Assembly: GCA_937894515.1 (NCBI GenBank)
Contig: CALCRH010000002.1
Coordinates: forward strand, 1-26,403
DNA length: 26,403 nucleotides
Direction: 5' to 3'
Origin: an uncultured Clostridia bacterium
GTDB taxonomy: Bacteria; Bacillota; Clostridia; Oscillospirales; Oscillospiraceae
The stretch's first letter is position 1; each line of letters begins with the position of its first letter. Positions 6,933 through 15,218 of this stretch are shown here, piece after piece. The translations under genes were made by a program, and so were the position numbers. The notes beneath the pieces are model-generated. The model worked only from the letters and a program-made list of their open reading frames with translations, was not told the origin of the DNA and ran no database searches.

Positions 6933-7673
6933 ATGGCAACCTATGAGCCACGGCCGCGGGAACGGGCGCAGGAGTGTATAGAGGCATATATTCTGAGTCA
7001 TGATATGAAGCCTAACGACGCTTTGCCGCCGGAACGGGAAATGTGCCAGATGTGGGGGCTGAACCGCTGTACCCTCCGCAGCGCCATTGCCCGCATGGCA
7101 GACGCCGGACGGCTCTATGCGGTGCAGGGCAGCGGGACAAGAATTGCCCCGCGATTCCATCGAACCTTGCAGGACTTGCAGAGTTTTTCCGAATATGCGG
7201 CGGCCTGCGGCTTAAAAGCGGAAACTCGATTGCTTTCCTTTTCTGTGGTGGAGTGTGACAAGCATCTGGCCCGGCGATTCCATCGGATGCTGGGGGAAAA
7301 ACTATACCGCGTATCTCGACTGCGTATTCTCAACGAAGTACCGGTGATGATCGAAACCGCTTATATTCCTGTGGAACTGGCGCCGGGCTTGGAACAGCAT
7401 GATCTGGTCAACGGCTCATTATTCTCTGTACTAAAAGAGGTCTATGGCCTGCAATTAGACCACGGCGAGGAAAAGACCAGCATCACCACCGTCACAGAAG
7501 AGGAGGCAGCGCTGCTCCAAATTGAAGCGGGCAGTCCTGCCATCTGGATCGTCAGCTGCACCGACGCACCAAGCGGAACGGTGGTGGAATACTGCCGCAC
7601 GGTAGGCCGGGCTGACGTGGTAGAGATGGGCAGCACCCTCCGCTGGCAGAGAGGAGGGGAAGTCCATGAGTGA
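6933..7673 (+). CDS. GntR/HutC-family regulator with UTRA domain (frlR-like, 1)
   Basis: 246 residues; ATG at 6933 follows GGAGGTGG. Residues about 1-75 form the winged HTH (LPPEREMCQMWGLNRCTLRSA, wing VQGSGTRI, shortened here). The rest is a UTRA ligand-binding domain (LYRVSRLRILNEVPVMIET, then EYCRTVGRAD). HutC-type regulators normally bind phosphorylated sugars or amino sugars, so a fructosamine phosphate is a reasonable effector here, by inference. It overlaps a paralogous regulator by 8 bp and is followed by the fructosamine operon. The HTH recognition region differs from that of the second regulator, so the two may form heterodimers or see different sites. Confidence 0.88.
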   Translation: MATYEPRPRERAQECIEAYILSHDMKPNDALPPEREMCQMWGLNRCTLRSAIARMADAGRLYAVQGSGTRIAPRFHRTLQDLQSFSEYAAACGLKAETRLLSFSVVECDKHLARRFHRMLGEKLYRVSRLRILNEVPVMIETAYIPVELAPGLEQHDLVNGSLFSVLKEVYGLQLDHGEEKTSITTVTEEEAALLQIEAGSPAIWIVSCTDAPSGTVVEYCRTVGRADVVEMGSTLRWQRGGEVHE

Positions 7674-8391
7674 AGTGAACTACAAATCTCCTCTCTATAT
7701 CCAGTTGCGTGAAGTGATTCGGGGAAAAATTGAAGAGGGAGAGTATCCTCCCGGCACGGCGATCCCCTCCGAGAGCCAGCTGGCGGAGATGTACGGTTTG
7801 AACCGCCTGTCTGTCCGCAGTGCATTGGAAGCGTTGGAATACGAGGGAATCCTCACCAGTGTGCAGGGCAAGGGCGTTTTCGTTAACGGCGCCAAAACCG
7901 AACGCGATTTGGATACATTGGGTGGCTACCGGCACACCATGTTAGAGCGCGCCAAGGATGCCAGCACTCGGGTGCTGGTAAAAGCACTGCGAAAGGCGGG
8001 ACCCTATTATGCGCAGGTGTTGGGATTGAACGAAGACGATGATATCTGGTTCATTCGCCGGATCGACAGCTCTCAGGGAGAACCGGTAGCGCTGGAGGAA
8101 ATCTATATTCCCTGTGAGGTATTGCCGGGATTGGCAGATGTGGATCTGCAACTGTTCTCTATTTACGATTTGTATCTCTGGAACGATATCCAGCCGGAGG
8201 TCGGCAAGCAGGTTCTGCGGATCTCCCACTTGGAACCGGCGGCAGCCAAGCTGATCGGCGTGGAAGCGGGGCAGGCGGTGATGGAGTTCTCCTGCGTGAC
8301 CCGGGACACCACAGAGCGCATTATTGAATTCGCCCGTAACTATATTCGCGGCGACAGGACGGAGTTTACCGTCCACTATACAAATCAATAA
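7666..8391 (+). CDS. GntR/HutC-family regulator with UTRA domain (frlR-like, 2)
   Basis: 241 residues; ATG at 7666 preceded by GGAGGGGAAGTCC, overlapping the first regulator by 8 bp. The winged HTH covers about 1-75 (IPSESQLAEMYGLNRLSVRSA, wing VQGKGVFV) and the UTRA domain follows (IWFIRRIDSSQGEPVALEE, EFARNYIRGDRTEF). It matches the family more closely than the first copy. The stop codon overlaps operator O2, and a strong terminator follows. Two UTRA regulators in tandem before one catabolic operon are unusual; E. coli frl has a single frlR. Control of the downstream transporter and frl genes is inferred from the shared operator motif. Confidence 0.88.
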   Translation: MSEVNYKSPLYIQLREVIRGKIEEGEYPPGTAIPSESQLAEMYGLNRLSVRSALEALEYEGILTSVQGKGVFVNGAKTERDLDTLGGYRHTMLERAKDASTRVLVKALRKAGPYYAQVLGLNEDDDIWFIRRIDSSQGEPVALEEIYIPCEVLPGLADVDLQLFSIYDLYLWNDIQPEVGKQVLRISHLEPAAAKLIGVEAGQAVMEFSCVTRDTTERIIEFARNYIRGDRTEFTVHYTNQ

Positions 8392-8406
8392 TTGGTATAA
8401 CTTTAT
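8390..8406 (+). promoter_or_regulatory. GntR operator copy O2
   Basis: AATTGGTATAACTTTAT, identical to O1 but in the opposite orientation, immediately after the second GntR gene and before its terminator. Confidence 0.7.
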
Positions 8407-8421
8407 TTAGAAATGGCATAG

Positions 8422-8457
8422 GAAAACCCACTGATTTTTCAAAATCAGTGGGTTTTC
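8422..8457 (+). terminator. Intrinsic terminator between regulators and transporter operon
   Basis: A perfect stem (GAAAACCCACTGATTTT and its complement) closes on a 2-nt spacer and is followed by a T-run. It separates the regulator transcript from the operon starting near 8617. Confidence 0.88.
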
Positions 8458-8538
8458 TTTACCTGCTTATCGGTTATTATGCACATTGTTTTTAAGAATA
8501 CTTTGTATATTTTGGAGAAAGTGTCTTGTTAGGATTGT

Positions 8539-8560
8539 AATTGGTATAATTCGATATTAT
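8539..8560 (+). promoter_or_regulatory. GntR operator copy O3 overlapping the frl operon -10 region
   Basis: AATTGGTATAATTCGAT (8539-8555) matches O1/O2 over its first 11 bases and includes a TATAAT (8545-8550). A second TATTAT lies at 8555-8560. No good -35 box is correctly spaced for either: TTGTTA at 8526 is only 13 nt from the first. This suggests a promoter that is weak or needs help, with repressor binding directly over the -10. Confidence 0.6.
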
Positions 8561-8616
8561 ACTTATCTACGCAAAAGAATGACGGGACATAGAACTATTT
8601 GAATGAGGTGAGAATA

Positions 8617-9702
8617 TTGCAAAAACCGATCGTTTCCCTTCAGAACGTGGAGAAGTGGTACGGTGACAACCATGTGGTAAAAGACATGAATCTGGAGATC
8701 ATGGAGGGGGAGTTTTTGACGCTGCTGGGTCCTTCCGGCTGCGGCAAGACCACTACCTTGCGAATGATCGCCGGGTTTGAAGATGCCACCAGCGGTACCA
8801 TTGAAGTGCAGGGAGAACGGGTAGAGGAGAAGGAACCCTATCAGCGTGACGTCAACACGGTGTTCCAGAACTACTCCCTGTTCCCCCATATGACCGTATA
8901 CGATAATGTGGCCTACGGTCCCACCATCCGCAAGATGCCCAAGGACGAGATCAAGGAAAAAGTCACGGAAATGCTGGCGCTGGTGCAGATGTCCGGCTAC
9001 GAAAAGCGGAAACCGGATGCCCTTTCCGGCGGACAAAAGCAGCGTATTGCCATCGCCCGTGCTTTGATCAATAATCCCCGGGTGCTGTTGCTGGATGAGC
9101 CTTTGGGTGCCTTGGACCTGAAGCTGCGCAAACAGATGCAGATCGAGCTGAAGCGCCTGCAGAAGAAGCTGGGCATTACTTTCGTTTACGTGACCCACGA
9201 TCAGGAAGAGGCCATGACCATGTCTGACCGCGTGGCGGTCATGCGGGACGGCGTGATCTTACAGATGGGACCTCCGCTGGAGATCTACGACCACCCCAAC
9301 TGCCGTTTCGTGGCGGACTTCATCGGCGAGAGCAACGTGCTGGAAGGCACCGTGACCGCTATTGACGGTGACAATATGACCGTGGAGACAGCTGACGGTG
9401 TGGTGACCACCCAAGGCGAGGGATTCACGGTAGGGGAGAAGATCTTTATCTCCATTCGCCCGGAGTATCTCTCCGTCAGCACCCAACCGAAAGCGGGCTT
9501 TACCCTGCGCGGCAAAATCAAGGATTTCATCTACATGGGTACCGTCATCAAGACCAGCATGGACTTAAGCAGCGGCAAGGAAGTGAAGTTCTCCCGCTTT
9601 GAAAAGGACGAGCGCATCCATGAGGGCGATGAACTCTACATCTATTGGGAAAGCGGAAAATCCGTTCCCATCCATGAAGAGAGCGCGGAGGTGCAGTCAT
9701 GA
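8617..9702 (+). CDS. potA: ABC transporter ATPase, PotA/spermidine-putrescine family
   Basis: 361 residues from a TTG start at 8617, chosen because GAGGTGAG lies 7 nt upstream. Walker A GPSGCGKT at 38-45, Q-loop in VFQNYSLFPHMTV, signature LSGGQKQR about 136-143, Walker B LLLDEP about 157-162, switch His in VTHDQEEA. The C-terminal third is a TOBE/MOP-like regulatory domain typical of PotA. It powers import with the two permeases and binding protein that follow. It overlaps the next gene by 4 bp. PotA-type systems usually carry polyamines, but the genes downstream are all for fructosamine use, so the cargo here is more likely an Amadori compound such as fructoselysine. The gene symbol marks the family, not the substrate. 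Confidence 0.9.
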   Translation: MQKPIVSLQNVEKWYGDNHVVKDMNLEIMEGEFLTLLGPSGCGKTTTLRMIAGFEDATSGTIEVQGERVEEKEPYQRDVNTVFQNYSLFPHMTVYDNVAYGPTIRKMPKDEIKEKVTEMLALVQMSGYEKRKPDALSGGQKQRIAIARALINNPRVLLLDEPLGALDLKLRKQMQIELKRLQKKLGITFVYVTHDQEEAMTMSDRVAVMRDGVILQMGPPLEIYDHPNCRFVADFIGESNVLEGTVTAIDGDNMTVETADGVVTTQGEGFTVGEKIFISIRPEYLSVSTQPKAGFTLRGKIKDFIYMGTVIKTSMDLSSGKEVKFSRFEKDERIHEGDELYIYWESGKSVPIHEESAEVQS

Positions 9703-10571
9703 CCGCCCCGAAAAGCAGACGCCGGCGGAATGCTCTGCCTGCCATCGCACAGGCGGGTCCCGTATCCGTGTGGATGATTTTGTTCGTTACGGCGCCCATG
9801 CTGTTTATCATCGTCATCAGCTTCATGACTCGCGGCACTTTCGGCGGTGTGGTCTATGAGCCCACGTTGGTACCCTATCAGACGCTGGCGGACGTGATGT
9901 ACTTAAATGTTATCCTCAAGAGTTTGCGGGTAGCTCTTCTGACCACCGTGGTATGCCTGGTGATCGGCTATCCCTTTGCCTACTACATCGCCCGCCAGCC
10001 CGCGGACAAGGCGTCCCGGCTCATCATGCTGCTGATGATCCCCCTGTGGACCAATTCGCTGATGCGGCTGAACGCCTGGATGCTGCTGTTCCAGACCAAC
10101 GGGCCGGTGAACAATGCGCTGATCGCGCTGGGAATCTTGGAAAAGCCCCATATGTTCCTCTATACGGACGGCCTGGTGATGATCGGTCTGATCACCAACT
10201 TCCTGCCCTTTGCGGTGCTGCCTATGTATTCGTCCATCGAGAAACTGCAGCGCCCCATCCTGGAAGCCTCTGCCGATTTGGGTGCCAGACCCTCCGTCAC
10301 TTTCCTGAAGGTGACGCTGCCCCTGACGTTCCCCGGCATCTTCTCCGCCATCATTCTCACCTTTATTCCGGCATTGGGTACATACACCATCACCGATATG
10401 CTGGGCGGCGGCAAGGTGCTCTACATCGGCAACATCATCAAAAACCAGTTCGGCACCATCCGCAACTGGCCGTTGGGCGCGGCATTGAGCGTACTGCTGC
10501 TGGCGATTACGGCACTGATGATCTTCATTTATTCCCGTTTTGCGAAGATCGAGGACATGGAGGTGCTGTAA
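9699..10571 (+). CDS. potB: ABC transporter permease, PotB-like
   Basis: 290 residues; its ATG overlaps the ATPase stop (ATGA). About six membrane segments are visible, the first at VWMILFVTAPMLFIIVISF and the last at LSVLLLAITALMIFIYS. The coupling EAA loop is EASADLGARPSVTFLKVTLP, where it docks to the ATPase. Length and topology fit PotB/PotH. The next permease starts immediately after the stop. Import of a fructosamine rather than a polyamine is inferred from the operon. Confidence 0.88.
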   Translation: MTAPKSRRRRNALPAIAQAGPVSVWMILFVTAPMLFIIVISFMTRGTFGGVVYEPTLVPYQTLADVMYLNVILKSLRVALLTTVVCLVIGYPFAYYIARQPADKASRLIMLLMIPLWTNSLMRLNAWMLLFQTNGPVNNALIALGILEKPHMFLYTDGLVMIGLITNFLPFAVLPMYSSIEKLQRPILEASADLGARPSVTFLKVTLPLTFPGIFSAIILTFIPALGTYTITDMLGGGKVLYIGNIIKNQFGTIRNWPLGAALSVLLLAITALMIFIYSRFAKIEDMEVL

Positions 10572-11444
10572 ATGAAAGCCAAGATGAACAAAAAACTGCG
10601 CCGGGAGCGTCGCGGCCGCACCTTGGGCGGCATCTACGCTGCGCTGATCTACTCCATCTTCTATATTCCGGTTATCGTGATGATCCAGTTCTCGTTCAAC
10701 GATGCCAAGCGCAACTACTCCTGGGAGGGGTTTACCACCGAGTGGTACGGCAAACTCTTCTCTTTCCGCAATCACGACCTGTGGGAGTCTCTGGGTTATT
10801 CCATTTTGATCGCCGTCATAGCCACCGCCATCAGCGTGGTCATCGGCGTGCTGGGCGGTATCGGCTTGAAGAAATTCGAGTTCAAGGGCAAGAAATTTGT
10901 CAACCTGATGCTGTACGTCCCCATCGTGGTGCCGGAGATCGTGCTGGCAGTTGCGATGCTGATCATCTTTATGACCATCGGCATCAAGCTGGGTATTGGC
11001 ACCATTGTCATCGGCCACTGTACGTTCTGTATTCCCTATGCGGTGGTGACCATCAAGGGACGTATCAGCGGCGATAACGACACCTTGCAGGAGGCGTCCA
11101 TGGACCTGGGTGCTAATCGCATCCAGACCTTCTGGCGGGTGACCATTCCCAGCATCATGCCCGGCATCATGTCTGCGGCATTTCTGTCCTTTACGCTGTC
11201 CATCGATGACGTCATCATGTCCAATATGCTGGCCTCTGCCAGTCAGTCCACGCTGCCGGTGCTGATCCTCTCCGTGAACCGTACCGGTATCACGCCGGAT
11301 ATCAACGCACTGGTAACGCTGGTGACCATGGCTATGGTGGTGGGTATGTTGACGATCACCGCCATTCAAAAGCACATGGCAAAGAAAGAAGCCAAGGCCA
11401 TGGCCGAGGCCGAAAAGCGTATTTCCGCCGCACGAAACGGCTGA
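10572..11444 (+). CDS. potC: ABC transporter permease, PotC-like
   Basis: 290 residues; ATG at 10572 directly follows the PotB-like stop, with GGAGG upstream in ACATGGAGGTGCTGTAA. Six or so membrane segments (first IYAALIYSIFYIPVIVMIQF) and the EAA loop EASMDLGANRIQTFWRVTIP identify the second permease of a PotABCD system. The C-terminus is unusually rich in Ala, Lys and Glu (HMAKKEAKAMAEAEKR), probably an exposed helix. The binding-protein gene follows after 33 bp with its own AAATGGAGGAAAG site. Confidence 0.88.
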   Translation: MKAKMNKKLRRERRGRTLGGIYAALIYSIFYIPVIVMIQFSFNDAKRNYSWEGFTTEWYGKLFSFRNHDLWESLGYSILIAVIATAISVVIGVLGGIGLKKFEFKGKKFVNLMLYVPIVVPEIVLAVAMLIIFMTIGIKLGIGTIVIGHCTFCIPYAVVTIKGRISGDNDTLQEASMDLGANRIQTFWRVTIPSIMPGIMSAAFLSFTLSIDDVIMSNMLASASQSTLPVLILSVNRTGITPDINALVTLVTMAMVVGMLTITAIQKHMAKKEAKAMAEAEKRISAARNG

Positions 11445-11477
11445 GATAAAACAAAATTTAAATGGAGGAAAGAAACA

Positions 11478-12536
11478 ATGAAAAAGGCATTGGCAATGAT
11501 TCTTGCCCTGGCTATGGTATTGTGCCTGGTAGCCTGCGGCCAGGAAGCTGCTCCTGCTGAAGGCGGCGAAGAGGCCGGCAGCAAGGAACTGAACATCTTT
11601 ATGTGGAGCGACTATATCTCCGATGACATGATCGCCAACTTCGAGTCCGAATACGGCGTGAAGGTCAATCTGAGCTATATGAACGACAACGCCGATTCCA
11701 TCACCAAGCTGACCGCCGGTGCCGGCGATGGTTATGACCTGATCATGACCTGCGACGCTTATATGGAATCCCTGATCGCCGGCGGCTATCTGGAGCCCCT
11801 GGATCTCTCTCAGGTCCCCAATTCCAGCAACATCAACAAGGCCTACTGGTCCGAGCAGAACCAGGGCTACTGCGTACCTTATCTGATGAACTACATCTAT
11901 GTGGTCTACGATACCGAGCGCTGCCCCATCGAGATCACCTGCTACAACGACTTGATCCGCCCCGAAATGAAGGGTCAGATCGGCTCCGTGGACGGTGCCC
12001 GCAACCTGTTCCCCATCGCTCTGATCGCTCTGGGTTATGATCCTAACTCCACCGATGAGAACGAGATCAAGGAAGCCTATGAATGGCTGGTGAAGTACAA
12101 CGAGAACGTTGTGGCTTACGGCTCTACCGAGACCAACATCGTCAACGGCACCATCTCCTGCATGTTCACCTACGATGGCAACACCGCCGAGGCCATGGCA
12201 CAGATGGGCGAGAACAACACCCTGGTTGTGGCTCCCTTCACCGAGGATGCCGTGCAGTTGGGCTTCGACCTGTTCGTGGTGCCCAAGGGCGCTCAGCACA
12301 CCGATCTTGCCTATAAGTTCCTGAACTACATGTGCGATCCTCAGGTCATGGCCGACAATCTGGTGGAGAACCCCTACTCCTGCCCCAACGATGCCGCTGT
12401 TGCCGCTGCTTCCGAGGACTATCGCAATGCTCCCGCTTTTGATTTCGGCTACAAGACCAATGTCTTCTTCCAGAAAGACGTGGGCGATGCCATTACCATT
12501 TACGACCAGTACTATCAGATGCTGAAGGTGGGCTGA
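11478..12536 (+). CDS. potD: ABC transporter substrate-binding lipoprotein, PotD-like
   Basis: 352 residues; ATG at 11478 preceded by GGAGGAAAG. A lipoprotein signal MKKALAMILALAMVLCLVAC ends at lipobox Cys20, so it is anchored outside the membrane. A short flexible linker (GQEAAPAEGGEEAG) leads to a periplasmic-binding-protein fold with PotD features: LNIFMWSDYISDDMIANF, YDLIMTCDAYMESLI and VPYLMNYIYVVYD. In PotD the polyamine is held by acidic residues and aromatic rings; similar Trp/Tyr/Asp positions would suit the lysine side of fructoselysine, but that is inference. Codon choice is strikingly uniform and GC-ending, suggesting the highest expression in the operon. Confidence 0.9.
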   Translation: MKKALAMILALAMVLCLVACGQEAAPAEGGEEAGSKELNIFMWSDYISDDMIANFESEYGVKVNLSYMNDNADSITKLTAGAGDGYDLIMTCDAYMESLIAGGYLEPLDLSQVPNSSNINKAYWSEQNQGYCVPYLMNYIYVVYDTERCPIEITCYNDLIRPEMKGQIGSVDGARNLFPIALIALGYDPNSTDENEIKEAYEWLVKYNENVVAYGSTETNIVNGTISCMFTYDGNTAEAMAQMGENNTLVVAPFTEDAVQLGFDLFVVPKGAQHTDLAYKFLNYMCDPQVMADNLVENPYSCPNDAAVAAASEDYRNAPAFDFGYKTNVFFQKDVGDAITIYDQYYQMLKVG

Positions 12537-12564
12537 TAACCACCTGATGAAGGAGGTTACCCCT

Positions 12565-13560
12565 TTGGTTAAATTCGAAGAACAAAAACAAATTGACAGT
12601 GTGCGGGGTGCCCTGGCGTTGCGGCATGATATCGAGCCTATCGTAGACGGTATTTGGGCCAAAGGCCTGAAAAACCTCTGCTGGCTGGGTATCGGCGGCA
12701 CCTGGGCAAGCTGTCAGCAGGTGGCCTGCCACATGAAGGAGCTCAGCGCGCTGGAGATCATCGTCACCAATGCCGCCGAATACTGCGCCACCGGTGACAA
12801 GCGGATTGGAGAGGGCACCTGCGTGGTCATCTCCTCCGTCACCGGTACCACGGTGGAGATCGTGGAGGCGGTGAAGAAAGCACAATCTGCCGGTGCAGTG
12901 GTTATCGGCTTTATCGATAAGGCCGATGCGGATCTGGCGTCCATGGTTGACTACTGCATTACCTACAAGGGCAACGAGCAGCTCAAGTTCTTTATGACAG
13001 CGGACCGCTTTATGTGGAATGCCGGCGAGTTCCCCTGCTATGAGGGAATGTATGCCCAATTCGACAAGTCCCTGCCCGAGGCGCTGGTGGAGATCGAAAA
13101 GAAAGCCGACTCCTTCGGCGAGGCTTATGCCGCCGCCCATAAGGACGACAAGCTCCACTATTTCGTGGGCGCCGGTGCCATCTACGGTGCCACCTACTCC
13201 TATGCCATGTGCTACTGGGAGGAAATGCATTGGATCCGCACCAAGTCCATCCACGCCGCGGAGTTCTTCCACGGTATGCTGGAGATCGTGGACAAGGATA
13301 CGCCGGTGACGCTGTTTGTCGGCGAGGACTCCCAGCGGGATATCGCGCTGCGCGTGGCTCGTTTCCTGCCCAAGGTGTGCGAGAACTACACCGTCATCGA
13401 CAGCCGTGACTATGATTTGCCAGGTATCGACGAGAAGTATCGGGGCTATGTCAGCCACCTGGTGACCCATGCGGTGACTAACCGCATCGATGCCCATCTG
13501 GAGGCACAGACCGGTCACGATATGACCATCCGCCGCTATTACCGCAAGATGGACTATTAA
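12565..13560 (+). CDS. frlB: Fructosamine 6-phosphate deglycase (FrlB-like, SIS domains)
   Basis: 331 residues from TTG at 12565, since AAGGAGG lies 8 nt upstream; the in-frame ATG at 12547 would swallow that site. Two SIS (sugar isomerase) domains: sugar-phosphate-binding GIGGTWAS (42-49) and SVTGTT (91-96) in the first, VGAGAIYG (201-208) opening the second. The segment AAEFFHGMLEIVD (231-243) matches the GEFRHGPLEIVE of E. coli FrlB, retaining the Glu and His expected to act in catalysis, and the ends IRRYYRKMDY and RRYYGGLVEY also agree. The reaction cleaves a 6-phosphofructosamine to glucose 6-phosphate and the free amine or amino acid. Whether the amino part is lysine, asparagine or another residue cannot be read from the sequence. 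A terminator follows. Confidence 0.9.
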   Translation: MVKFEEQKQIDSVRGALALRHDIEPIVDGIWAKGLKNLCWLGIGGTWASCQQVACHMKELSALEIIVTNAAEYCATGDKRIGEGTCVVISSVTGTTVEIVEAVKKAQSAGAVVIGFIDKADADLASMVDYCITYKGNEQLKFFMTADRFMWNAGEFPCYEGMYAQFDKSLPEALVEIEKKADSFGEAYAAAHKDDKLHYFVGAGAIYGATYSYAMCYWEEMHWIRTKSIHAAEFFHGMLEIVDKDTPVTLFVGEDSQRDIALRVARFLPKVCENYTVIDSRDYDLPGIDEKYRGYVSHLVTHAVTNRIDAHLEAQTGHDMTIRRYYRKMDY

Positions 13561-13570
13561 GACTACGGAA

Positions 13571-13600
13571 AACAGGCGGGAGAAATCCCGCCTGTTTTTT
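13571..13600 (+). terminator. Intrinsic terminator inside the frl operon, after frlB
   Basis: AACAGGCGGGA / TCCCGCCTGTT form a perfect 11-bp stem with GAAA loop, followed by further Ts. It lies 11 bp past the frlB stop and ends just before the frlC ribosome binding site. No promoter is visible between it and frlC. Confidence 0.9.
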
Positions 13601-13616
13601 CAAAAGGAGAAGCATG

Positions 13617-14432
13617 ATGAAATGGGGACTGTTTACCTGCGGCTATCAGCGTCTGCCGCTTCAAAAAGCGTTTGCAGATGCCACCGCTTTCGGTTATGAT
13701 TATATCGAACTCTGGGGAGGACGTCCCCATGCCTACATCCCGGATCTGCTCCATGGAGAAATAGCAGAGGTGCGGCGCTTAATAGACAAGTATGAGATGC
13801 CCGTTCGGGTCTATACCCCGGAACACAACGCCTATCCCTTTAACTATATGCAGGGCACGGAATTGCAGTGGCGCAGCAGCATGGACTACCTGAAATCGGG
13901 ACTGCAATGCGCCAGAGAACTGGGCGCATCGTATATGCTGATGTCCGTGGGACACAGCGGATTTGCGCCGAAAGAAGAAAGCCGTGAGCGGCTGCTGAAA
14001 TCGCTAAGATATCTCTGTATCGAGGCAGAGCGTTTGGAACAGAGAATCGTTCTGGAAACATTGACGCCTTTTGAGTCCGATACCTGTACGCACTTGACGG
14101 AACTGCAAGAGATACTGGACGAAGTGGATTCTCCCATGGTGCTGGGCATGTGCGACGTAGTGCCGCCCTATGTGCAGGGCGAGGACCCTGCGGACTATGC
14201 GAGGGTTTTGGGAAACCGTATGGCGCATCTGCATCTGGTGGACAACGACGGCGTCAGCGACACCCACCTGATCCCCGGCGAGGGGAACATGAATCTGAAA
14301 ACAATCCTTACCGAGATGCGCGGTGCCGGGTATGACGGCACGGCCACTTTGGAACTGGTGACGAATTATATAGACGATCCCTCCAGTGCGGCAAAACTGG
14401 CACTGGAGAGAGCAAAGGAGTTGTTGGTATGA
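13617..14432 (+). CDS. frlC: Fructoselysine 3-epimerase-like protein (FrlC)
   Basis: 271 residues. I prefer ATG at 13617 (7 nt after AAAAGGAG) to the adjacent ATG at 13614; the protein then begins MKWGLFTCGYQRLPL like E. coli FrlC (MKTGMFTCGHQRLPI). It is a TIM-barrel of the sugar-phosphate isomerase/epimerase (AP endonuclease 2-like) family. Likely metal ligands are the Glu in LETLTPFES, Asp in MCDVVPPY, His in HLHLVDND and Glu in TLELVT; the segment SDTHLIPGEGNM is conserved in FrlC. FrlC interconverts fructoselysine and psicoselysine, widening the pathway's substrates. It overlaps frlD by 4 bp. Confidence 0.9.
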   Translation: MKWGLFTCGYQRLPLQKAFADATAFGYDYIELWGGRPHAYIPDLLHGEIAEVRRLIDKYEMPVRVYTPEHNAYPFNYMQGTELQWRSSMDYLKSGLQCARELGASYMLMSVGHSGFAPKEESRERLLKSLRYLCIEAERLEQRIVLETLTPFESDTCTHLTELQEILDEVDSPMVLGMCDVVPPYVQGEDPADYARVLGNRMAHLHLVDNDGVSDTHLIPGEGNMNLKTILTEMRGAGYDGTATLELVTNYIDDPSSAAKLALERAKELLV

Positions 14433-15214
14433 AAATTGCCTGTGTCGGCGATAACTGCGTGGATTTTTATGATGCCACAAAAGAAGCCTATCCCGGCGGA
14501 AACCCGGTAAACGTGTCGGTATACGTGCGGCGTCTGGGGGGTAAATCCTCCTATATCGGCGCTGTGGGGTCAGATGCGAACGGCAAGCTGATGATCGATG
14601 CGCTGGCAGGGAAGGGTGTGGACGTGAGCCGCGTGCAGATCTTACCTGGTGCGACCGCCTTGAGCCATGTGGCACGGATCAACGGTGAACGGGTGTTCGG
14701 CGACTATGAAGAGGGCGTTATGGCGGACTTCAAGCTGACAGCCGAGAATCTGGATTTTATCTGTCAGCATGATCTGGCAATCACCGGTTTGTGGGGACAC
14801 GCGGAGAACGATCTGGCCGAAATACAGCGCCGCGGTATCCCCGTGGCGTTTGACGGGGCAGAGCGCCCCTTTGATCCGGCGGGTTTGATCGCCCTGCCCC
14901 ACACGGATATTGCCTTTTTCTCCGATGACGAGTCAGACGAGGAAGCGCTGAAAGAGACGATTTTGAAAATTGCCGCTATGGGTCCCAAAGTCGTGGTAGC
15001 CACCCGGGGCGGTAAAGGCAGCCTTGCCTATACCGAGGGAAAGTTCTATCCCCACGGCATCGTCAAGTGTAATGTGGTGGACACCATGGGGGCAGGCGAC
15101 AGCTTTATTACCGGCTTTTTGATGGCATGGTTGAAAGGGAAGGACATTCCCGCCTGTATGACAGACGGCGCAGAGAATGCTGCCGTCACGCTGGGCTATA
15201 ACGGCGCCTGGTAA
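14429..15214 (+). CDS. frlD: Fructosamine (fructoselysine) 6-kinase, PfkB family (FrlD)
   Basis: 261 residues; ATG overlaps the frlC stop. PfkB/ribokinase fold with substrate motif GGNPVNVSVY (23-32) and the C-terminal signature DTMGAGDSFITGF (218-230), whose Asp224 is the catalytic base. Blocks diagnostic of FrlD rather than general ribokinases are GDNCVD at the start, RVFGDYEEGVMADF (88-101), WGHAE (122-126) and the terminal YNGAW; E. coli FrlD has nearly the same sequences. It phosphorylates the fructosamine at O6 to produce the substrate of FrlB. The MATE gene begins 5 bp after the stop. Confidence 0.92.
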   Translation: MKIACVGDNCVDFYDATKEAYPGGNPVNVSVYVRRLGGKSSYIGAVGSDANGKLMIDALAGKGVDVSRVQILPGATALSHVARINGERVFGDYEEGVMADFKLTAENLDFICQHDLAITGLWGHAENDLAEIQRRGIPVAFDGAERPFDPAGLIALPHTDIAFFSDDESDEEALKETILKIAAMGPKVVVATRGGKGSLAYTEGKFYPHGIVKCNVVDTMGAGDSFITGFLMAWLKGKDIPACMTDGAENAAVTLGYNGAW

Positions 15215-15218
15215 CGGT

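Noticed and set aside
8411..8420. AAATGGCAT near 8411 as another copy of the putative att core
   Set aside because: Only nine bases match and there is no integrase, tRNA or composition change at the site.
9903..12701. 932-codon open frame on the minus strand
   Set aside because: It is antisense to the PotB, PotC and PotD-like genes and is His/Gln/Gly/Asp-rich low-complexity translation produced by their GC-rich codon bias. No ribosome binding site or domain.
12493..13518. 341-codon minus-strand frame
   Set aside because: Shadow of frlB; composition is that of reversed GC-biased codons.
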